Positions 56,709-61,681 of a DNA stretch of 61,681 bases are shown here, in pieces. The notes under the pieces are model-generated. The model worked only from the letters and a program-made list of their open reading frames with translations. It made no database searches and had not been told where the DNA came from. A program made the translations under genes and the position numbers. Each line of letters begins with the position of its first letter. Positions within the stretch are counted from its first letter, which is position 1. The stretch is from an uncultured bacterium (GTDB lineage Bacteria; Hydrothermota; Tepidihabitantia; Tepidihabitantales; DTDR01): NCBI GenBank assembly GCA_938040315.1, contig CALHQW010000014.1, forward strand, positions 1-61,681, written 5' to 3'.

Positions 56709-57560
56709 ATGAAATATCATGAAAAAGGTAAAGAAAAGGAAAAAGAAAAAAGAAAAATACTTCCATCTGAAGAGGAAAAAGAAGGTAAGGAGTGTCCAAA
56801 TTGCCATTTTATCAACGAAACCGAGGCAAAATTTTGTGCTGAATGTGGCTATGATCTTTCAACCGGTGAAAAATGTCCCAAGTGCGGTGCAAAAATTGTC
56901 TCACCATATGCGGATATATGCGAGGTATGCGGTGAATGGCTATTAGAAGGAAAATGTAAGTTCTGTTACGCTGACCTTGAAGAAGGAGCAACTTATTGCG
57001 CAGAATGCGGTAATCCTGTGGCTGGCATAATTTGTCCACAATGTGGAAGATTAAGTTATTTTGATTTTTGTAAATTTTGTAATACCCCACTTACTCATAT
57101 TGCCTATAAAATGATAGAAAGAGTGAAAGCCAATCCAGAAGAAAAGATTGAGAAATTTACTACCAATCAAGAGGCAAGGGCATATTTTATGGCACAAAAG
57201 TTTGTGATGATGGGTGTAGAGGTTAAAGAGAAAAAAGAAGAAGATAAGGCAGAGGAACTACTTAAAATGAAAGAATACATTGAAAAAGTGAAGAAAAAAC
57301 AGAAAAAAAAGACATATACCCCATTATTTAGTGAGAAGCAAATACAGGATATATTATCCAGTGGTAAAGAGGCAGAGAAGGAAATACAAAGGCAAGAGGA
57401 AGAAAGACGAAGAAAAGAAGAAGAAAGGAGAAGAAGGCAAGAGGAAGAAAGGAGAAGAAGACTTAGAGGATGGGTCTGTTATTGCTGCCATGTTCTGCAT
57501 TCTAGTCCCGCGGACTGTGGTTGTCCTTATGCCGGTGGGTATTGGGTAGATTGGATTTAA
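56709..57560 (+). CDS. Multi-zinc-ribbon coiled-coil protein
   Basis: The 283-residue protein has four to five CxxC-type zinc ribbons between residues about 25 and 130 (CPNCHFINETEAKFCAECG, CPKCGAKIV, CKFCYADLEEGATYCAECG, CPQCG). A helical region follows, then a highly charged Arg/Glu coiled-coil (about 225-260) and a Cys-rich C-terminus (WVCYCCHVLHSS, DCGCPYAGGYW). It resembles double zinc ribbon scaffolds. As the last island gene, and sharing ribbons with the AAA+ and FHA proteins, it may be a scaffold or substrate. Confidence 0.8.
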   Translation: MKYHEKGKEKEKEKRKILPSEEEKEGKECPNCHFINETEAKFCAECGYDLSTGEKCPKCGAKIVSPYADICEVCGEWLLEGKCKFCYADLEEGATYCAECGNPVAGIICPQCGRLSYFDFCKFCNTPLTHIAYKMIERVKANPEEKIEKFTTNQEARAYFMAQKFVMMGVEVKEKKEEDKAEELLKMKEYIEKVKKKQKKKTYTPLFSEKQIQDILSSGKEAEKEIQRQEEERRRKEEERRRRQEEERRRRLRGWVCYCCHVLHSSPADCGCPYAGGYWVDWI

Positions 57561-57586
57561 CAAAAATATAAGTAAGAATGTTTTAA

Positions 57587-57751
57587 GAATGTTTAGACAA
57601 AAGAAATTCATATTTATATAGTTATAGTAAAGCAAAAAAAATCTATGATATAACTGGCAAAATTGTAAAAGAAAATAAACGGAAGAGAGGTATATATTTC
57701 AAGCAAACTGAAAAAGGCATAAAAAAAATAAACATTATCTATATTTATTAA
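57587..57751 (+). pseudogene. Remnant of a T9SS C-terminal sorting tail
   Basis: Between stops in one frame, the translation includes KKIYDITGKIVKEN, RGIYFKQTEKGIKK and INIIYIY. This matches the end of T9SS-sorted proteins elsewhere in the window, such as the C25 peptidase tail (IYEITGKKV ... GIYYILIQ ... IIYIK). No start or upstream domain is present, so it is the decayed 3' end of a lost secreted-protein gene. It separates the kinase island from the permease. Confidence 0.7.
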
Positions 57752-57760
57752 ATATTTTAG

Positions 57761-57788
57761 TTGCAAATGGTAATTTTTTTATTAAAAT
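57761..57788 (+). promoter_or_regulatory. Predicted promoter of the permease gene
   Basis: TTGCAA (57761-57766), a 16-nt spacer and TAAAAT (57783-57788). The ATG at 57809 follows after 20 nt without a clear ribosome site. Confidence 0.5.
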
Positions 57789-57808
57789 TATAAGATTACA
57801 TAAAAAAT

Positions 57809-59113
57809 ATGTTTCGGAAGCCATCCAAAAAAGAGTGGATTTACCTAACGAGTATTATAATTCTTTATAGTATTGCCTTAATTTATGTTATTACTAATAA
57901 TCTTTCTATAACTTCTCTTTATAAATATGGTCTTTTACAACCGAAAGGGATAATTGGCGAAGAAGCGAGGTTAAAGGAAATAGAGACACCCCTTTCTTGG
58001 AATATTCCTAAAGTTCTTTGGTTTATTATTATAAAAGGAGCAGGTGTGCTTGTTGAGTTATTCCAATATTGGGTAATTGGAATGCTCATTGCTGCTTTCC
58101 TTGTTGTTTTTGTTCCGTGGGATAAGGTGAAGAAGAAAATGGGCTATGGTGGATTAGGAAGTATTTTTTTAGCAAGTATTGCTGGTGCTATTATTCCAAT
58201 ATGCTCTTGTGGAATAGTTCCAGTTCTTGCTGGCATGGTTCAGGCAGGCATACCAATTGGCCCTACAATGGCATTTCTCATTGCTGCACCTATGCTTAAT
58301 ATTCCGGCTGTGTTTATGACCGCTGGAATTTTAGGTTGGAAATTAGCAATTGGTAGAATCCTTGGTACCTTTTTTATTGCCCTAAGTGTTGGAAGTGTTT
58401 GTTCCTACTGGCAAAGAAAAGAAAGATTTTTAAGAAGATTTATAAAATTGTCAATTATTCCTAATCTCTCACCCGAACTTCAACAATTTGCTTTTAAGGT
58501 AGCCATGGCCCTCTCTAAAGAACCTTATAAACTACCAACTGAAAAACTTGCTTTTGGAGAGGAGGAGAAACTCTATCTTTTAGGTGAGGCTGGCATTCTT
58601 GACCGAGATAAAAATGGATTATGGTTTCTGCCTCAAACATCATCAGTAGCGGTAGATGTAAAAAGTGCTTGTTTTGTACTTCCTACTGGTGAGAAATTAA
58701 ATTGGCGAGAAAGATTTATTAAACTATTTCAGACTGCCTGGGATTTTTTCCTTCAACTTAATTATTATCTTCTTTTAGCAGTTATTATTGCTGGCGCCAT
58801 TAAAGTAATTATACCCACTAATATGGTTATAAACCTTGTGGGAGGAAAGAGTTTAAATTCGGTATTAGTGAGTGCCTTTATTGCGGTTTTAGCATATGTT
58901 TGTACTTACGTCGAAGTGCCAACTGCTTTAGCATTGATTCATAAAGGTATGGGTGGTGGAGCAACTTTAGCATACTTATTAGGTGGTCCTGGTCTTTCCC
59001 TTCCTTCTATTGCAATGCTTTCCGGAGTTTTTAAGCCAAAATTATTAATCCTTTATGTTGGTTTGAGTTTTATAGGTTGTGTAATTGCTGGCTATGTATT
59101 TAATATGTTTTAA
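57809..59113 (+). CDS. CSCG-type permease (DUF318/ArsP/SO_0444 family)
   Basis: The 434-residue protein has about 10 membrane helices in two halves separated by a soluble segment (about 210-310). The first half has IIPICSCGIVPVLAGMVQAG and GPTMAFLIAAPMLNIPAVF. The second has CTYVEVPTALALIHKGMGGG and GGPGLSLPSIAML. These match the permease family that includes the organoarsenical exporter ArsP and SO_0444-type Cu/Zn transporters. The substrate is uncertain; Cys-rich neighbours favour a metal or metalloid. Confidence 0.87.
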   Translation: MFRKPSKKEWIYLTSIIILYSIALIYVITNNLSITSLYKYGLLQPKGIIGEEARLKEIETPLSWNIPKVLWFIIIKGAGVLVELFQYWVIGMLIAAFLVVFVPWDKVKKKMGYGGLGSIFLASIAGAIIPICSCGIVPVLAGMVQAGIPIGPTMAFLIAAPMLNIPAVFMTAGILGWKLAIGRILGTFFIALSVGSVCSYWQRKERFLRRFIKLSIIPNLSPELQQFAFKVAMALSKEPYKLPTEKLAFGEEEKLYLLGEAGILDRDKNGLWFLPQTSSVAVDVKSACFVLPTGEKLNWRERFIKLFQTAWDFFLQLNYYLLLAVIIAGAIKVIIPTNMVINLVGGKSLNSVLVSAFIAVLAYVCTYVEVPTALALIHKGMGGGATLAYLLGGPGLSLPSIAMLSGVFKPKLLILYVGLSFIGCVIAGYVFNMF

Positions 59114-59133
59114 GATTTCTTTTGGAAGTGTGG

Positions 59134-59161
59134 TTGAAAAATTTTAAAAAATATGTATAAT
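59134..59161 (+). promoter_or_regulatory. Predicted promoter of the Cys-rich gene pair
   Basis: TTGAAA (59134-59139), a 16-nt spacer and TATAAT (59156-59161), 20 nt before the ATG at 59182. Confidence 0.55.
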
Positions 59162-59181
59162 TATTTTTAAGAAAAAAGATT

Positions 59182-59529
59182 ATGGAGGGAAACAATAAAG
59201 TAGTGAGAATTTTTATGCTTCCTCGCCAGTTTCCTTGCGGACCGCAATCTTCTTGTTGCGGTCCTATTGGACAAACTGAAGAAGAGATAGAAACCCTTAA
59301 AAACTTTATCCAAAAGGAGTTAAATGTAAAAGTTGAGGTGCTGAATGTGATGGAGGAAAAAGATATGAGAAATCATCTTCAAATTGTTAGGCTTGTTCAT
59401 ACCTTAGGTCCGATGGCACTGCCCATTATTACTCTTAACGATGAAGTTGTATCATTTGGAATGCCTGAGCCGGAGCAGGCTATTTTAGCAATTAAAGAAA
59501 AAATGAATCAATTAAAGGAGGTGGGTTAA
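59182..59529 (+). CDS. Thioredoxin-fold-like Cys-rich protein
   Basis: The 115-residue protein starts VVRIFMLPRQFPCGPQSSCC and continues GPIGQTEEEIETLKNFIQKE; it later has GPMALPIITLNDEVVSFG. The order of a beta strand, a Cys motif, a helix and a cis-Pro-like LPIITLND segment suggests a thioredoxin-like fold, and the N-terminal CGP/CCGP Cys set recalls ArsD-type metallochaperones. I cannot name the family. It lies between the permease and an FmdB protein with a similar CGPQ ... CCG motif, so metal handling is likely. Confidence 0.7.
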   Translation: MEGNNKVVRIFMLPRQFPCGPQSSCCGPIGQTEEEIETLKNFIQKELNVKVEVLNVMEEKDMRNHLQIVRLVHTLGPMALPIITLNDEVVSFGMPEPEQAILAIKEKMNQLKEVG

Positions 59530-59530
59530 A

Positions 59531-59749
59531 ATGCCGATTTATGAATATATATGTATAGAATGTGGAGAAAAAATGGAGATATGGGCAACAATTGCGGAAA
59601 AAGAGAAAGGACTTAATGTAACTTGTCAAAAATGTGGAAGTAAGAAGGTTGCCCAAGTTTTTTCGTCTTTCTTGATTGGCGGTTCTTCAAGCGGAAAAGA
59701 TATTTCCAGCGGTTGCGGACCCCAATTTAGACCCGGCTGCTGCGGATAA
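59531..59749 (+). CDS. FmdB-family zinc ribbon protein with Cys-rich tail
   Basis: The 72-residue protein starts MPIYEYICIECGEKMEIWAT, with the usual FmdB CxxC pairs (CIEC, CQKC). The tail SSGCGPQFRPGCCG adds three Cys and copies the CGPQ ... CCG arrangement of the preceding gene. GGAGG lies close before the ATG and overlaps the previous gene's end. Likely a partner of the permease system. Confidence 0.82.
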   Translation: MPIYEYICIECGEKMEIWATIAEKEKGLNVTCQKCGSKKVAQVFSSFLIGGSSSGKDISSGCGPQFRPGCCG

Positions 59750-59827
59750 ATAAAAAGATAAATCTCCTCTCTCAGGAAAGCACCAATGAAAAATAATAAA
59801 AATATAAAAGGAGAAATTGTGTTTTAG

Positions 59828-61681
59828 ATGTCAGAACATAATTCTCTTATTAATTTAGCAGATTCTCTTGTTTCCCAAACAAAAAATATACTTTCCTCTG
59901 CAAAAACTGAAGAAGATTTAAGAATTGGATTTGAAAAAATCTTAGAACCGATATTAAAAGAATTAGATATTAAATCAACTCCTCGCTATGAAAAGTCTAT
60001 ATATAAATCAGGTCGTAGTGATGCTCTTCATGGTCAAGTGATAATTGAATATAAATCACGGGGTTCCTTTAAATCTAAAAAGACTATTAATAACACTTTC
60101 CGACGATTAGTTGAGTATATAAAAGGACTTTGCGAAGAACAAAAGGATACGCTTTTTGTGTTGGAGGTGAAGTATATAGGTGTTGGTTTTGATGGCGAAC
60201 AAATATTTTTTGTTCAATATAAAGGTGATAAAACTAAACTAAAAGCAAAATTAGAGGATAAAGATTTTAAAATAATTGGTCCTTATGAGTTTAATGAAGA
60301 AAGTGCTCGGACTCTTCTAATTCATTTACGGGCTTTATCTCGTTTACCTTTAAATGCGGAAAATTTAGTTAATAAATTTGGACCTAAAAGTGAACTTACA
60401 CTTCAAATGGTTTCTGCACTTAGTAGGGCTTTAAAATATTGGGGCAATCAGACCCGTATCCAAACATTTTTCAATGAATGGAAAAGACTCTTTGGTATTG
60501 TTTATGGCGAAAAATTTAGTGGTGGTTGTGAAAGTAAAGAGATAGAAGCCTTTTCTCAACTTTACAAGATAAGTAAAGAAATAAATTTTCAAGAACTTTT
60601 ATTTTCTATTCATACTTATTTTGCCTTTTTAATGAAACTTATTGCTGCTGAAATTTTAACTTTAAGAGAGACATCTTTTAGTTCCTCTCTTGCTTCTCAA
60701 TTTACCCATATTTCTGATGATGAACTTAAAACGCAACTTGAAGATATAGAAAATGGTGGAATTTATGCTCGTAAGGGGATTACCAATTTTTTAGAAGGTG
60801 ATTTCTTTCGTTGGTATCTTGATGCTTTTGATTCACCGGAATTAAAAGAGGCAATAAGGGAAGTTTGTCGGGCTCTTTCTGAATTTGAACCAGCAACGAG
60901 CATATTAAATCCTGATTTAACTCGTGACCTTCTTAAAAAACTTTATCAATATTTAGTTCCGAAAGAAATCCGCCATTCTCTTGGCGAATATTATACTCCT
61001 GATTGGTTAGCCGAATTATTACTAAATGAGGTTGGTTATAATGGGGATACATTGAAAAGGTTTTTAGATCCTGCTTGTGGCTCAGGCACTTTTCTTGTTT
61101 TGGCTATTCAAAGAGCAATAAAACATGGTAGAGAAAAAGAAAGACTACCAGATTTAGAAATTGGTAAAAGGATTATTAATAACATTTGGGGGTTTGATTT
61201 AAATCCTTTGGCAGTGATTGCTGCCCGCACAAACTATCTCTTTGCTTTGGGCGATTTAGTAAATCAACTAGTAAAACAACTTCCGAGAATAGAAATTCCG
61301 ATTTATCTTTGTGATTCGGTTTTAACTCCAACAAGAATCACAAAAAATCTTTACAGCGAATTTTTAGAAGTTTCAACTTCTGTTGGTAAATTTCAGATTC
61401 CTGCTGAATGGGTGAGAAGTGGCGGATTTTTGCTACCTACAGCGGTATCAATTATTGAAGAGATGGTAAAAAATAAATATTCAGTTGACCAAGCGATGGA
61501 AAGATTTAAAGAAGAGGGATTAGTTTTTCCAACTAATGAGCAAGTGGTGAAAGATTTGTACAATCAAATCTTAGAATTGGAAAATCAAAACAAAAACGGA
61601 ATTTGGGCAAGATTTTTGAAAAATGCTTTTGCGCCAATGATGGCTGGAAAATTTGATTTTGTCGTTGGTAATCCACCATGG
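59828..61681 (+). CDS. Type IIG-like restriction endonuclease/N6-adenine methyltransferase (3' partial)
   Basis: An open frame runs from ATG 59828 (directly after an in-frame TAG) to the window end, 618 codons without a stop. N-terminal residues about 55-80 hold a PD-(D/E)XK-like nuclease core (GRSDALHGQVIIEYKS). A helical region follows (about 150-380), then an N6-adenine methylase domain with LGEYYTPDWLAELLL, motif I FLDPACGSGTFLVLA (about 413) and motif IV VVGNPPW as the last residues seen. Fused nuclease and methylase suggest Type IIG; BREX PglX-like is an alternative. The target-recognition domain lies outside. An AAAGGAG is 14 nt upstream, and a 13-codon ORF (59786-59827) ends right at the start. 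Confidence 0.87.
   Translation, partial: MSEHNSLINLADSLVSQTKNILSSAKTEEDLRIGFEKILEPILKELDIKSTPRYEKSIYKSGRSDALHGQVIIEYKSRGSFKSKKTINNTFRRLVEYIKGLCEEQKDTLFVLEVKYIGVGFDGEQIFFVQYKGDKTKLKAKLEDKDFKIIGPYEFNEESARTLLIHLRALSRLPLNAENLVNKFGPKSELTLQMVSALSRALKYWGNQTRIQTFFNEWKRLFGIVYGEKFSGGCESKEIEAFSQLYKISKEINFQELLFSIHTYFAFLMKLIAAEILTLRETSFSSSLASQFTHISDDELKTQLEDIENGGIYARKGITNFLEGDFFRWYLDAFDSPELKEAIREVCRALSEFEPATSILNPDLTRDLLKKLYQYLVPKEIRHSLGEYYTPDWLAELLLNEVGYNGDTLKRFLDPACGSGTFLVLAIQRAIKHGREKERLPDLEIGKRIINNIWGFDLNPLAVIAARTNYLFALGDLVNQLVKQLPRIEIPIYLCDSVLTPTRITKNLYSEFLEVSTSVGKFQIPAEWVRSGGFLLPTAVSIIEEMVKNKYSVDQAMERFKEEGLVFPTNEQVVKDLYNQILELENQNKNGIWARFLKNAFAPMMAGKFDFVVGNPPW

Noticed and set aside
49283-57560. Kinase/FHA/PP2C set as part of a type VI secretion system
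   Set aside because: No TssB/C, TssK, ClpV, Hcp or VgrG-like gene is found in the window; the AAA+ protein is of the CbxX/EccA kind, not ClpV.
59786-59827. 13-codon ORF just before the restriction gene
   Set aside because: Too short to support as a gene; it may couple translation, but only a weak AGGAAAG site precedes it.

Overview
This window is a piece of an AT-rich bacterial chromosome with dense, operon-like gene packing and many 1-30 nt gene overlaps. A bacterial origin is shown by rho, rpmE, prfB with a programmed frameshift, clpP/clpX, trigger factor, HU and a complete Rnf complex. Secreted beta-propeller and gingipain-like proteins carry C-terminal tails of the type IX secretion (T9SS) sorting kind. 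Together with the low GC, the lysine-rich proteins and the Kelch/C25 repertoire, this fits a Bacteroidota-like or FCB-affiliated candidate phylum; candidate division WOR-3 (Stahlbacteria) is my best guess, by inference only. TGA is used as a normal stop.

Layout. 1-4601: two secreted T9SS-type proteins, one a C25 peptidase, sharing a nearly identical C-terminal module. 4589-6970: MFS transporter, FmdB-type zinc ribbon, HU protein, a 29-aa ribosomal-type peptide and a zinc-binding protein. 6967-12044: rnfCDGEAB on the minus strand. 12256-14517: XRE regulator and a Kelch protein. 14619-20621: nucleotide-sugar and glycosyltransferase operon (ugd, UDP-xylose synthase, a RecB-like nuclease, Gfo/Idh oxidoreductase, two GT2 enzymes). 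20720-23325: rho-rpmE-prfB. 23332-27720: tRNA-Leu, tig, clpP, clpX and a TolB-like protein. 27908-31208: DUF72 protein, cytidine deaminase, large Kelch protein. 31302-43625: exopolysaccharide/O-antigen locus (Wzz, WecB, Wzy, Wzx, several GT4 enzymes) with an embedded nadE. 43605-47816: minus-strand operon with an acidic protein, a beta-repeat protein, an M28 peptidase, plsY, gpsA, a MerR-like protein and a slipin.

47950-61681 is the accessory part. Poorly conserved small ORFs, one with an eight-copy 10-bp repeat, lead into an apparent operon (49105-57560). It encodes a membrane-anchored Ser/Thr kinase, a zinc-ribbon protein with three AAA+ modules (CbxX/EccA-like), an ankyrin/WG-repeat protein broken by one TGA, a zinc-ribbon/FHA protein, a PP2C phosphatase and a multi-zinc-ribbon coiled-coil protein. 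Kinase, phosphatase and FHA reader would form a closed phospho-threonine circuit, plausibly controlling the AAA+ machine. I see no type VI or VII secretion structural genes nearby. This island is the best candidate for an undescribed system. It is followed by a decayed T9SS tail, a CSCG-type metal/arsenic permease with two Cys-rich partners, and the 5' part of a Type IIG-like restriction-methylation gene that runs off the window.

Promoters are unusually readable: TTGACT-like -35 and TATAAT-like -10 boxes 16-17 nt apart precede most transcription units. At many of them the -10 box lies only 5-9 nt from the start codon with no Shine-Dalgarno sequence, so leaderless mRNAs look common here. Operon-internal genes and several exported proteins instead have strong AGGAGG-type ribosome binding sites.
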